Source of the DNA: Lichenostomus cassidix | Lineage: Eukaryota; Chordata; Aves; Passeriformes; Meliphagidae | Assembly: GCA_008360975.2 (NCBI GenBank) | Contig: CM039210.1 | Coordinates: 14,696,293-14,760,292 of the forward strand | Reading direction: 5' to 3' | DNA: 64,000 bases | Part shown: positions 22,546 through 31,910 of the stretch, piece by piece | Numbering within the stretch: position 1 is the stretch's first letter | Layout of the letters: each line of letters starts with the position of its first letter | Made by a program: the position numbers and the translations under genes | Notes under the pieces: generated by a model | What the model was told of the DNA's origin: nothing | The model's input: only the letters and a program-made list of their open reading frames with translations | Databases searched by the model: none

Positions 22546-23058
22546 TGTCTTGGTTTGAAAACAAACCAGTGGGAGATCACAAGTCAAGATTGAAATTAAA
22601 AATAAGTGAAATAATACAAGGAAAAGCACTGACAAAGTCAGATACAACCTAACACCCTGTTAGGGTGGTAGTAGCAGTCCAACTGAAGTAGTCCAGCTGA
22701 AGCGGTGATCCTGTGAAGGTCTAGTCTCCAGCTGAAGATCCAGTGGTAGCTCTGGTCCTCTCAGGGAACCCAGTAGACAGGGCTAGCTCAGGCATTTCCA
22801 AGGCCAGGTTATATCCAGGTGGGAACACCTGGCTCCTCCCTCCTCGGCAGAGCATCTCACAATGGGATGAGATAAGTCCATGAGTCACACGGTGGGTCCC
22901 TGATGGCCCATTGCCTGTCATGCGGGGTGGGTCATTAGCAAGTGATAATAGCTAACGGATGGCCCATTGCCTGTCATCCGGAGTGGGTGATATCAGCTAA
23001 TGGCCCACAGCTGGTGGTAATAGAATACTTAACTACATCAATATTGCAACCTAGGACA
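22546..23058 (-). repeat. 3' LTR of ERV B
   Basis: On the plus strand it reads TGTCTTGGTTTGAAAAC to CAACCTAGGACA. The termini TG and CA apply in either direction because the ends are inverted repeats (TGTCNTNGG type). It directly follows the pol stop codon (23061-23059). Confidence 0.9.
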
Positions 23059-26000
23059 TTATCCACCCCTTATTCTATTACCATCTACACAGTTCTCACT
23101 TAAGATAAGGTCTCCTTGTGGGACACAACGGGTTTCTCCATCTGCCTGCATCACCCACCAAGTATAACCAGGTCCTTGGGCAAAAACCACTCCACGGATG
23201 GGTTTGCCTTTCCCTGAGGTGGGACTAATCCAAACAGTCTTTCCTAAAAAACCTCTTACGTGTACCACAGGGACTTTATCTCCATCCACTGTGTGCAAAG
23301 GTTCGGACTCGGCAGGACCGGCTCGATTGATAGAACCCCTTGTGTTAACCATCCAGGTGGCCTTTGCTAAGTTCAGTTCCCAGTTTTTGAAGGTTCCCCC
23401 GCCAAGTGCCTTCAAAGTTGTTTTAAGTAGTCCGTTGCACCGTTCAACTTTCCCGGCAGCTGGTGCATGATAGGGGATATGGTATATCCATTCAATTCCG
23501 TGTTCTCTAGCCCAGGTGCTTATGAGGCCATTCTTGAAATGGGTTCCATTGTCAGACTCGATTCTCTTAGGGGTACCATGTCTCCACAGGACTTGCTTTT
23601 CCAGACCCAAGATGGTGTTCCGGGCAGTAGCATGAGGCACAGGGTAGGTCTCTAACCATCCCGTGGTTGCTTCCACCATGGTCAACACGTAGCGCTTTCC
23701 TTGGCGGGTTTGGGGAAGTGTGATGTAGTCAACTTGCCATACTTCCCCATACCTGTATTTTGACCATCGTCCACCATACCACAGAGGCTTCACCCGCTTG
23801 GCCTGTTTGATTGCAGCGCAAGTCTCACAGCTGTGGATGACCTGTGAGATGTTGTCCATGGTCAAGTCCACCCCTCGGTCACGAGCCCACCTGTATGTCG
23901 CATCCCTCCCTTGATGACCAGAGGCATCATGGGCCCAACGAGCTAGAAATAATTCTCCTTTGTGCTGCCAGTCCAGATCCACCTGTGACACTTCCACCTT
24001 GGCAGCTCGGTCCACCTGCTCGTTGTTACGATGCTCTTCATTAGCCCGACTCTTAGGTATATGTGCATCCACATGTCGAACTTTCACAGTCAGCTTTTCT
24101 CCCCGGGCGGCGATGTCCTGCCAAATCTCAGCGGCCCAGATGGGTTTTCCTCTGCGCTGCCAGTTAGCCTTTCTCCAGCGATCTAACCATCCCCATAGCG
24201 CGTTGGCTACCATCCAGGAGTCGGTGTAGAGATAGAGCCTTGGCCATTTCTCTCGTTCGGCAATATCCAAAGCCAGTTGGATGGCTTTGAGCTCTGCGAC
24301 CTGACTCGATCCACCTTGTCCCTCGGTAGCCTGTACAGCTTGTCGTGTGGGGCTCCATACTGCAGCTTTCCATTTCCGATCTGCGCCTACAATTCGGCAG
24401 GACCCATCGGTGAAGAGGGCATAGTGTCTTTCACTCTCCGGCAGCTCGTTATATGGGGGTGCTTCCTTGGCACGTGCTACTTTCTCCTCTGCTTCTTCTG
24501 AAGATAATTTAAAAGTCTCACCTTCAGGCCAGTTTGTTATAATTTCCAGAATCCCAGGGCGATTCGGGTTTCCAATACGGGCGCGCTGTGTGATGAGGGC
24601 AATCCATTTGCTCCACGTGGCATCAGTGGCATGGTGGGTAGAGGGAACTCTTCCCTTGAACATCCACCCCAGCACTGGCAGTCGGGGTGCAAGGAGAAGT
24701 TGTGTTTCTGTGCCGATCACCTCTGAGGCAGCTTGGACTCCTTCGTAAGCTGCCAAGATTTCTTTCTCGGTGGGAGTGTAGTTGACTTCAGACCCTCTGT
24801 AACTTCGACTCCAGAATCCCAGTGGTCGACCTCGGGTCTCACCAGGCACTTTCTGCCAAAGGCTCCAGGACAGACCATGGCTCCCGGCTGCAGAGTAAAG
24901 CACATTCTTTACCTCTGGTCCTGTCCTGACTGGGCCAAGGGCTACCGCATGAGCAATCTCCTGTTTGATCTGGGTGAAAGCTTGCTGCTGTTCAGGGCCC
25001 CAGTGGAAATCGTTCTTCTTGCGGGTTATGAGGTAGAGAGGACTCACGATCTGGCTGTACTCAGGGATGTGCATTCTCCAAAAGCCTATGGCGCCTAGGA
25101 AAGCTTGCGTCTCCTTCTTGTTGGTTGCTGGAGACATCGCGATGATCTTATTGATGACCTCAGAAGGAATCTGACGCCGTCCGTCTTGCCACTTTACTCC
25201 CAGGAACTGGATCTCTCGGGCAGGTCCCTTGACTTTACTTTTCTTGATGGCAAAACCGGCTTCCAGGAGAATTCTGATGATTTTCTCTCCTTTCCCAAAT
25301 ACTTCCGTTGCTGTGTCCCCCCACACAATGATGTCATCAATATACTGCAGATGTTCTGGAGCCTCACCCTTCTCCAGTGCAGCCTGGATCAGTCCATGGC
25401 AGATGGTGGGACTGTGCTTCCACCCCTGGGGCAGTCGGTTCAACGTGTACTGCACACCTCTCCAGGTGAAAGCAAACTGAGGCCTGCACTCTGCTGCCAG
25501 AGGAATGGAGAAAAAGGCATTGGCAATATCAATGGTCGCATCCCACTTTGCTGCCTTGGATTCCAGCTCATACTGAAGTTCCAACATGTCCGGTACAGCA
25601 GCACTCAGTGGTGGTGTGACTTCATTCAGGCCACGGTAATCCACCGTCAGTCTCCATTCTTCACTGGACTTACGCACCGGCCATATAGGGCTGTTAAAGG
25701 GTGAGTGAGCCTTGCTGACCACCCCTTGGCTCTCCAGATCCCGAATCATCTTATGGATGGGGGCCACAGAGTCTCTGTCAGTGCGGTATTGCCGGCGATG
25801 CACTGTTGCTGTAGCAATTGGTACCCGCTGTTCTTCAATTCTCAGTAGTCCTACAGCAGACGGGTTATCTGAGAGACCAGGCAGGCTATTCAGTTGTCTT
25901 ATGTCTTCTGTCTCTACGGCTGCTATCCCAAAAGCCCAGCGATGTCCCTTCGGGTCCTTGAAATATCCACTCCTGAGATAATCTATGCCGAGGATGCATG

Positions 26001-26277
26001 GGGCGTCTGGACCAGTCACGATGGGGTGTTTCTGCCACTCATTCCCAGTTAAACTCACTTCAGCTTCCAGTACAGTCAGCTGCTGGGATCCTCCTGTCAC
26101 CCCAGAAATAGAAATGGATTCGGTCCCCACATACCTGGATGGCATCAGGGTGCACTGAGCGCCGGTATCAACCAAAGCCGTGTATCTTTGTGGGTCAGAC
26201 GTGCCAGGCCATCGGATCCACACAGTCCAATAGATCCGATTATCCCTTTCCTCTACCTGGCTAGAGGCAGGGCTCCT
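23059..26277 (-). CDS. pol: ERV B pol: protease, RT, RNase H, integrase
   Basis: Open frame immediately after the gag UAG; no methionine is needed if it is made by readthrough (the reported 1054-codon ORF begins at a GTG, 26223). Protease: ALVDTGAQCTLMPS. RT: LTVDYRGLNE, RLPQGWKHSP, LQYIDDIIVWG. RNase H: ALFTDGSCR, VAELKAIQLAL, LYTDSWMVA. Integrase: zinc residues in HDASGHQGRD and HSCETC, then VWQVDYITL, IESDNGTHFKN and AGKVERCNGLL. All expected acidic residues are present. The last codons overlap the purine tract and the TAA touches the 3' LTR. The family is ERVL-like; no dUTPase domain was recognised at the C-terminus. Confidence 0.93.
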   Translation of the reverse strand, partial: RSPASSQVEERDNRIYWTVWIRWPGTSDPQRYTALVDTGAQCTLMPSRYVGTESISISGVTGGSQQLTVLEAEVSLTGNEWQKHPIVTGPDAPCILGIDYLRSGYFKDPKGHRWAFGIAAVETEDIRQLNSLPGLSDNPSAVGLLRIEEQRVPIATATVHRRQYRTDRDSVAPIHKMIRDLESQGVVSKAHSPFNSPIWPVRKSSEEWRLTVDYRGLNEVTPPLSAAVPDMLELQYELESKAAKWDATIDIANAFFSIPLAAECRPQFAFTWRGVQYTLNRLPQGWKHSPTICHGLIQAALEKGEAPEHLQYIDDIIVWGDTATEVFGKGEKIIRILLEAGFAIKKSKVKGPAREIQFLGVKWQDGRRQIPSEVINKIIAMSPATNKKETQAFLGAIGFWRMHIPEYSQIVSPLYLITRKKNDFHWGPEQQQAFTQIKQEIAHAVALGPVRTGPEVKNVLYSAAGSHGLSWSLWQKVPGETRGRPLGFWSRSYRGSEVNYTPTEKEILAAYEGVQAASEVIGTETQLLLAPRLPVLGWMFKGRVPSTHHATDATWSKWIALITQRARIGNPNRPGILEIITNWPEGETFKLSSEEAEEKVARAKEAPPYNELPESERHYALFTDGSCRIVGADRKWKAAVWSPTRQAVQATEGQGGSSQVAELKAIQLALDIAEREKWPRLYLYTDSWMVANALWGWLDRWRKANWQRRGKPIWAAEIWQDIAARGEKLTVKVRHVDAHIPKSRANEEHRNNEQVDRAAKVEVSQVDLDWQHKGELFLARWAHDASGHQGRDATYRWARDRGVDLTMDNISQVIHSCETCAAIKQAKRVKPLWYGGRWSKYRYGEVWQVDYITLPQTRQGKRYVLTMVEATTGWLETYPVPHATARNTILGLEKQVLWRHGTPKRIESDNGTHFKNGLISTWAREHGIEWIYHIPYHAPAAGKVERCNGLLKTTLKALGGGTFKNWELNLAKATWMVNTRGSINRAGPAESEPLHTVDGDKVPVVHVRGFLGKTVWISPTSGKGKPIRGVVFAQGPGYTWWVMQADGETRCVPQGDLILSENCVDGNRIRGG

Positions 26278-26280
26278 CTA
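26250..26280 (-). promoter_or_regulatory. Candidate gag-pol readthrough signal (UAG plus hairpin)
   Basis: The gag stop TAG is at 26280-26278, in frame with pol. Ten bases later comes CCTCTA (26267-26262), a 6-base loop, then TAGAGG (26255-26250), a perfect 6-bp stem. The stop itself begins TAGAGG and could pair with the same CCTCTA. ERV F has the same arrangement at 32354-32324. Readthrough is inferred by analogy with gammaretroviruses. Confidence 0.6.
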
Positions 26281-27957
26281 ATCCTGTTTTTGGTGCACGA
26301 TGTTCTTCTGTAAATGTGTTCCTGAGGTCCCTTCAAGAGGATCAGTCATATTATCACTTCCATTCTGTCTGGAGTTCTGGCCACAAGAGACTGGGGCAGT
26401 GTTGTACCTAGGTGAGCCTCCTGAAGTGGATGTTTCTTTTTTCAATTCACGTACCCGGGCTGCTAAGGTGGAGGTGGGTTTCCTATCCCACTTCCTCATG
26501 TCTTCCCCATGCTCCTGAAGGAAAAACCAGAGGTCACGTCGTGGAGTTTGTTTTCTTTCCCTGACTGGAGTACGTCTGCTCCTGATGGCAGAGACTCTGG
26601 TTGGTTTCGGTGTGGCATGAAAAAATCCTTCTTTGAGCTCTTTCTTTAGTTTCTGGTGGCTCTCTTTAATTAAGCTCCGGACTTGCTCGGCCAGGTTTGT
26701 TTCCTCCGATGAGACCTGGGTCCGTAGTGGAGCGGTGACAGTGTCCTCGTAAATTCTCAGTTTGTTTGTTAACACACCTACCTGGTCTTCGCCTTCCCTC
26801 CACTGCAATGTTGCCAGGTAACGAGAGTATATCTCTGGTCCGAGCCGCGCGAATCTTAGCCACATTTGTGAAGTGCACCGGACATTATCTGGGCTCTTGG
26901 GGAATCTCTCGTTGTCCGAGAAAATGATCTCTAGCACGGCCAATTCCCTCAGGCATCGGATACCTTGTTCTATTGTGTTCCATTTTCTTTGGTGCATCTG
27001 GAGGTCTTCTTTGCAGAGATATCTGTCCCGTACACTTGCCAGCAATCGCCGCCAGAGGCTGAGAGTTTCCTGGATTTTCCCAATCCCCTGGTCAATGACC
27101 ACATCCTGGGACAGGGATCCCAGTTGCCTGGCCTCACTTCCATCTAGAATGGTGTTGTTAGCTGCGGCGTCCCAGATGCGGAGCAGCCAGGTCAAGATGG
27201 ACTCATTCGTCTGCCGGGTGAATTCCCTCCGTAGGTCACGCAGCTCCCCCAGGGATAGAGAGCGAGTGATTATCTCTGGCTCTGTCTCTTCTGCTTGGTG
27301 AGATGGTCCTGCCGCATCCTCATCAGTCACTGTGCGGACTGACTTGCTCTTGGATTTCTTTTTCTGGACGGGGGCAACCGCTACTGGCTTTGGCTGCTCT
27401 GATTCAGCAATGGTCTGTGTTGAGACATTGACTGCTTGTTTAGTTCCTTTCCTCTTGGTAGCAGCTTGCGTGGACATGGTGCCTGCTGACTTGTTTCTTT
27501 TCTCCTCCTCTTCGAGAAGACGCTGTACAACACCAAGTATTGTTCTGTTTCTCAGCATGAGGTACACAGTGCTGGTCAAAGAGAATAGAACTGACAAAAA
27601 CATTATGCCATCCCTAGCATCCAGAGAGAACTCAATGTTGTCAAAGATGGCTGTGCCTGGCCTGAAATGCTGGAAGAAACCACTCTCTCCTCCTAGCCCC
27701 AGAGGGTGGGTGCGATTGCTGAGGAGGTCCCAGACGAAGCAGCTCAGGTTAGGCCAGGCAGACAAAGTCGAGTATATATTCCGAATGGTATTCATTGCCT
27801 CACAGGTTACCATGCAATAGGCATAATAAACCAATACAGCAATTTTCATGCCATGCCCTGATCGTAACAAGAGCAATACGACGGGCAGATAGTTTCCCAT
27901 TTGAGGAAAGATATAGAGAGCGAGATAAAGCACCCATACAGATAAGCTGAGCATCAT
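26278..27957 (-). CDS. gag: ERV B gag with membrane-spanning N-terminus
   Basis: The frame is open from 28047, inside the LTR, but the likely start is the MM pair at 27957/27954, about 33 bases after the primer site. The first 150 residues are unlike a normal matrix domain: hydrophobic stretches such as LSLSVWVLYLALYIF, YLPVVLLLL, IAVLVYYAYCMV and IMFLSVLFSLTSTVYLML suggest three or four membrane passes. A basic linker (KKKSKSKS) follows, then a capsid-like helical part (LTWLLRIWDAAANNTILDG) and a basic C-terminus (RSRRTPVRERKQTPRRD). No CCHC knuckle is seen. It ends in UAG in frame with pol. The capsid identity is inferred from position and similarity to ERV F. Confidence 0.85.
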   Translation of the reverse strand: MMLSLSVWVLYLALYIFPQMGNYLPVVLLLLRSGHGMKIAVLVYYAYCMVTCEAMNTIRNIYSTLSAWPNLSCFVWDLLSNRTHPLGLGGESGFFQHFRPGTAIFDNIEFSLDARDGIMFLSVLFSLTSTVYLMLRNRTILGVVQRLLEEEEKRNKSAGTMSTQAATKRKGTKQAVNVSTQTIAESEQPKPVAVAPVQKKKSKSKSVRTVTDEDAAGPSHQAEETEPEIITRSLSLGELRDLRREFTRQTNESILTWLLRIWDAAANNTILDGSEARQLGSLSQDVVIDQGIGKIQETLSLWRRLLASVRDRYLCKEDLQMHQRKWNTIEQGIRCLRELAVLEIIFSDNERFPKSPDNVRCTSQMWLRFARLGPEIYSRYLATLQWREGEDQVGVLTNKLRIYEDTVTAPLRTQVSSEETNLAEQVRSLIKESHQKLKKELKEGFFHATPKPTRVSAIRSRRTPVRERKQTPRRDLWFFLQEHGEDMRKWDRKPTSTLAARVRELKKETSTSGGSPRYNTAPVSCGQNSRQNGSDNMTDPLEGTSGTHLQKNIVHQKQD

Positions 27958-27989
27958 GGTGATAGGATTTCTGAGTTTCCCCAGGTTGA

Positions 27990-28007
27990 GCCCCACGTTG
28001 GGCGCCA
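27990..28007 (-). other. Primer binding site, tRNA-Lys1,2 type
   Basis: The minus strand reads TGGCGCCCAACGTGGGGC, an exact match to the tRNA-Lys1,2 primer site known from betaretroviruses. It begins five bases after the LTR. Confidence 0.9.
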
Positions 28008-28012
28008 AAATA

Positions 28013-28524
28013 TGTCTTGGTTTGAAAACAAACCAGTGGGAGATCACAAGTCAAGATTGAAATTAAAAAATAAGTGAAATAATACAAGGAAAAGCACTGA
28101 CAAAGTCAGATACAACCTAACACCCTGTTAGGGTGGTGGTAGCAGTCCAACTGAAGTAGTCCAGTTGAAGCAGTGATCCTGTGAAGGTCTAGTCTCCAGC
28201 TGAAGATCCAGTGGTAGCTCTGGTCCTCTGGGAACCCAGTAGACAGGGCTAGCTCAGGCATTTCCAAGGCCAGGTTATATCCAGGTGGGAACACCTGGCT
28301 CCTCCCTCCTCGGCAGAGCATCTCACAATGGGATGAGATAAGTCCATGAGTCACACGGTGGGTCCCTGATGGCCCATTGCCTGTCATGCGGGGTGGGTCA
28401 TTAGCAAGTGATAATAGCTAACGGATGGCCCATTGCCTGTCATCCGGAGTGGGTGATATCAGCTAATGGCCCACAGCTGGTGGTAATAGAATACTTAACT
28501 ACATCAATATTGCAACCTAGGACA
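28013..28524 (-). repeat. 5' LTR of ERV B
   Basis: 512 bp, almost identical to the 3' LTR. A further copy starts at 58301 and runs into the assembly gap. Confidence 0.9.
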
Positions 28525-28768
28525 TCTGTTGTTTTAGTTTCTCTAATAACCTTAAATATTTAAGAATATCCCCACCAGATCAAAGGCTAAGCGTGTGTTC
28601 CGGATGTGAGACAAGAAACGTGAGAAGCAAAATCAGAAAGAACTGCTTGCTACACGGCTGTGAAAACTTCAAAAAGTCCTGGACTCTTAAAGACAAACAA
28701 CATCCATTCCACATAAACGGAAAACCGCATGGAACTGCACACCAACCAGTAAATGTGTTGTAATCAAA
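28525..28768 (+). other. ERV C pre-env leader
   Basis: Begins with the right TCTGT duplication of ERV B. The stretch from about 28540 to 28660 (CTAAGCGTGTGTTCCGGATG, then TGAGACAAG) resembles 63560-63690 of ERV L and, inverted, 43840-43990 of ERV I, which are class I elements. It leads into the env start at 28769. Confidence 0.7.
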
Positions 28769-30079
28769 ATGTTAATGATAATGTTACTTGTGTTTTTATG
28801 CCTGCAAGTGACTGTTTTTAGCAATGCTAAATGGCACACCAGCCACCCTGACAAAACTTTGCAATTAGTCATTGTGAAAGGGAAACCAGAGAAAAATGTT
28901 AATACTTCCATGGCTCACTCTAACCTAACACAAATAGAGCAAATGCTATCTGACCCATGGAAAAGAAACACCCATCTCAAATTAGTACAAGCTGTAACTC
29001 TGATAGCCAATCGAAGTGATTGTTGGATCTGTTCTCAATTTCCTACTCACTCAGATGAAGGTACTCGAATGATGGGAATTCCCACACCAGGTATATTTTT
29101 CAATAGTATCCCTCCTGCCAAAATAATGTTCTTTCTGGGGGGAACAACAAGTCACACCATTATAGACCAACAAATCCTAACAATAGACATTGTAACTGTG
29201 GGAACTTCCTGTATTCACAGATATCTAGAGGGACCAGGAGTAACTTCACACCAAAAAATGAAATTACCTGAATGTAACCATGGTGTCAAAGTAGGAATTT
29301 ATCCCGAGTGCCATTCATATCTGGACGTAACTAAAAAAGGCATTTTAACCACGCAATGGTAGCCTATTCCAGACAGCATGGGATACTATTGGCTTTGTGG
29401 AAACCAAGCTAGAAAAGCTCTACCCCCTATGTGGGAAGGAATATGCACCATCGGTACAGTTGTCCCAGAAATAGACATTATTGACAAATCAGAATTTCCC
29501 CGAGGACACCTAAGATCTTTTATAACAAGACACAAACGAAATTTAAACCCCTTGGTTGAGAGGCCTACTGGATTTCATAAATTTGTAAGAGGGTTCTTAC
29601 CATGGATAGGAATACCTGAATTAGAAAAGGCAATAGTAAATATATCTGGAGTTATTGAACAAATAGAAAACCGAACAAATGATGCAATCAGTGCCTTACA
29701 ACAAGAAGTCACCAGCCTCTCAAAGGTAGTTAAGCAGAACCGAATGGCTTTAGACTTGATATTAGCCTCTAAAGGTGGAGTATGCACAGTCATCAACACT
29801 AGCTGCTGTGTATATGTAGATCAAACCCTCAGAATACAAACTGATCTAGAGGAAATTAGGAAAAACACTAAAATTTTACACGAAATCCAGAAAGATCAAG
29901 GAACATATTTATTTGACTGGATAACTTCGTGGATCCCAAATTTAAGTGCAATCATGAGAAAACTAATTGGTGCAATAATTGTAGTTGTAACATTAATGAT
30001 TGGAATCTGGATCATACTTCAAATTTGCAAAATTGGAATCAACAAAATAAGTAAATCCAATAATAATCGACATCTCTAA
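28769..30079 (+). pseudogene. env: ERV C env, gamma type, one premature stop
   Basis: Two ORFs in the same frame separated by a TAG at 29360-29362. The first has a hydrophobic signal-like start (MLMIMLLVFLCLQVTVFS) and a CWIC motif at residues 85-88, the CXXC of gamma-type surface subunits. The second holds a basic cleavage-like RHKR, a fusion-peptide-like region, an immunosuppressive-domain-like QNRMALDLILASKG, CTVINTSCC (CX6CC), and a membrane anchor (IIVVVTLMIGIWIIL) with a short tail. Subunit linkage by CXXC/CX6CC is known for gamma-type envelopes. As it stands it should yield only a truncated surface part. Confidence 0.88.
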
Positions 30080-30927
30080 AAGGAAGAAATCCCAAATTTA
30101 GCTTTGTTCACTCAGTACTATTGAAGTACTAAATGATTTGACAGATCTAAGTGATGTTTATGTATATACTTTATAATTTTTCCACATGTATGACTTTATG
30201 TCTTTACCTTGATTGTCACAGTAGGAAAAGGAGATTGTATCCTAAATATAACCTAATCAATTTAAATTACATAGCTACCTTTTTAAGTAAAATTAATTGT
30301 ATCCCCTAGGATAATCAAACTTATATATATATATTTCTGTATCTACCTCTCTATGTGTATTTGTTTACATTATTATAGAATTGTCTAACATTTTATATAC
30401 TAACACTAAACTCCACTGAGAAAAGAAGACTGAACTGGAGAGCACAAAAAGAGTGAAAGACTCACCAACCATTCATGGGACTAATTCAGCTGCTACAACC
30501 AAGAAGCTATCTTCACAGACTCTTTGTTCCTGATTTTCCCAAAATCTCAAGACTCAAGGGGTGGAAAACAACCTACCCTACATGGGCTAATACTTGTTAA
30601 ATTGCCTCCAAATACTATGGACATTCTGAAGTTAATGTCATATTTACTAATCCCTTAGTTGTTACTACTAATGTTCCTTTTATATATATTTTGCTACATA
30701 ATCTACTACATGAGCCCATAAACTGAAGCAACAGCAAATGCTTCCTATTAACATAGTTAAAGTTCCATTAGAGAATAATACAATTTTGGAAACACAATGT
30801 ATACCAAAAATTTAACAATAGTACCTAAATTAAAAAACGTGAGTGCATTTTATAGCGTGAAGGCAAGAGACACCTGCACCGTCACTTCATGACGTAAGAG
30901 TTGTGTCTTTGGGTCACAGGGGTGGAT
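30080..30927 (+). other. ERV C 3' region without a gene
   Basis: About 850 bp of AT-rich sequence between env and the 3' LTR with no ORF of note. The last bases (CACAGGGGTGGAT, 30915-30927) are a plausible polypurine tract. Nothing else was recognised. Confidence 0.7.
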
Positions 30928-31639
30928 TGTGGCAGGACAAATACCCCCCCCTTCTCTCTCTCCCTGATTGCTGGCCGAGATCGATGGCTCAGATTAAGTC
31001 AATGGCTTAATCCGGACTATCAATGCTGGCATCTGGAACTCAGAGCGAGACACTGAGAGAATGTGAATAATTTTCAAGTGACCACAAATACACACTCTTT
31101 TCCCTATAAAACACCACGAAAAACTCAGCAAAAGTAGAAGCTTTCTACATGGACATTGGAGTGTGAAAAGCCTCTCCCCTGAGTTTGGACGCAAGCTCTG
31201 TGGTTACTTCCCCGAGGGATTGAGAGAGGATCTGGTGCATCCCCAGCTCCAAAATTGGATTTGGTAAGAAGCATTCAGTTTCCTAAATTGTATTCTTCTT
31301 TGCTAGCTACAATAATATTAATAGGTACCTTTTTCATTTTTAGCGCTGTATTGTTTTTAATCTCCCCATTTTGGGCAACATATATATATGCTTGCTTTAG
31401 CTATGAATAGCTTTTCATGTTTTGTGTAGTAAAATTTGTCTAGTTCTTTGTTCCGTTCTCACCTGTGTCTAATAAACCATAATCTATTTTACATTAGACA
31501 TAAATCGGCTGTCTTTATAAGGACTTATGAGTGAAACTGGGTTTTAGGGTGCTGGTCACTCTGAGTAGGTTTGGTCATTAGTTGTCATAGGCCTAGGCAA
31601 CTGGTAAAATCTATATACCCTCTGTTTCCACTCGTGACA
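30928..31639 (+). repeat. 3' LTR of ERV C
   Basis: 712 bp, TGTGGCAGGACA to CTCGTGACA, paired with 15193-15905. The adjoining GACTG is the right target-duplication copy. Confidence 0.9.
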
Positions 31640-31910
31640 GACTGTAACTGCACAAAAGGGGAGGGTGCCTGGCAGCTTAGAGCAGGCTGCCACCAGGTTT
31701 CTGGTTTTGTTTGTTGTTGCTACTGTTGTTGTTGCTTGTTTGCCCTGTTATAGATACTAGTAAAGAACTGATATTCCTTTTCCCATATCTTTGCCTGAAA
31801 GCCCTTGATTTCAAAGTTATAATAATTCGGAGGGAAGGGGGGGTCACATACTCTATTCTAAGGGAGGTTCCCACCTGCCTTAACAGACACTTGTCTTTCA
31901 AACCAAGACA

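Larger units (their letters stand above)
22546..28524 (-). mobile_element. ERV B: young ERVL-type provirus with open gag and pol
   Basis: On the minus strand: 5' LTR 28524-28013, tRNA-Lys primer site, gag, an in-frame UAG, pol, 3' LTR 23058-22546. It is flanked by a perfect 5-bp duplication TCTGT (22541-22545, 28525-28529). The LTRs (about 513 bp) differ by about three substitutions and two small indels by eye. Both gag and pol are open, with catalytic motifs present. There is no env. It is the youngest-looking, most complete element here and lies antisense to its host ERV C. Confidence 0.93.
15193..31639 (+). mobile_element. ERV C: class III provirus with tRNA-Ser primer site and gamma-type env
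   Basis: LTRs of 713 and 712 bp differ at about ten sites by eye. Between them are a tRNA-Ser primer site, gag (split by two solo LTRs), an open 1051-codon pol, ERV B in antisense, env with one stop, about 850 bp without a gene, and a purine tract. The pol has the YIDD motif and ERVL-like sequence, while env has gamma-type CXXC and CX6CC motifs. The flanks GACCA and GACTG fit a 5-bp duplication GACCG whose CpG decayed differently on each side. Without later insertions it would be about 8.7 kb. Confidence 0.9.
14379..31910 (-). mobile_element. LTR G2 (solo, minus strand), split by ERV C
   Basis: The two LTR parts are 31910-31640 and 15192-14379, read on the minus strand. The outer ends are TGTCTTGGTTTGAAAG and the complement of TGTTGAAGGG, flanked by 5-bp duplication CCCTT (14374-14378, 31911-31915). 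Both parts align with LTR G1 at 32833-33731 (for example GCTGTTGAGCTCCC and GGGCAGGTGCA in the same order). A minus-strand AATAAA lies near 14760. Everything from 15193 to 31639 is ERV C. Confidence 0.85.

Noticed and set aside
27800..28047. Gag start at 28047 inside the ERV B LTR
   Set aside because: This would place the start upstream of the primer site; the ATG pair at 27957/27954 is more plausible.
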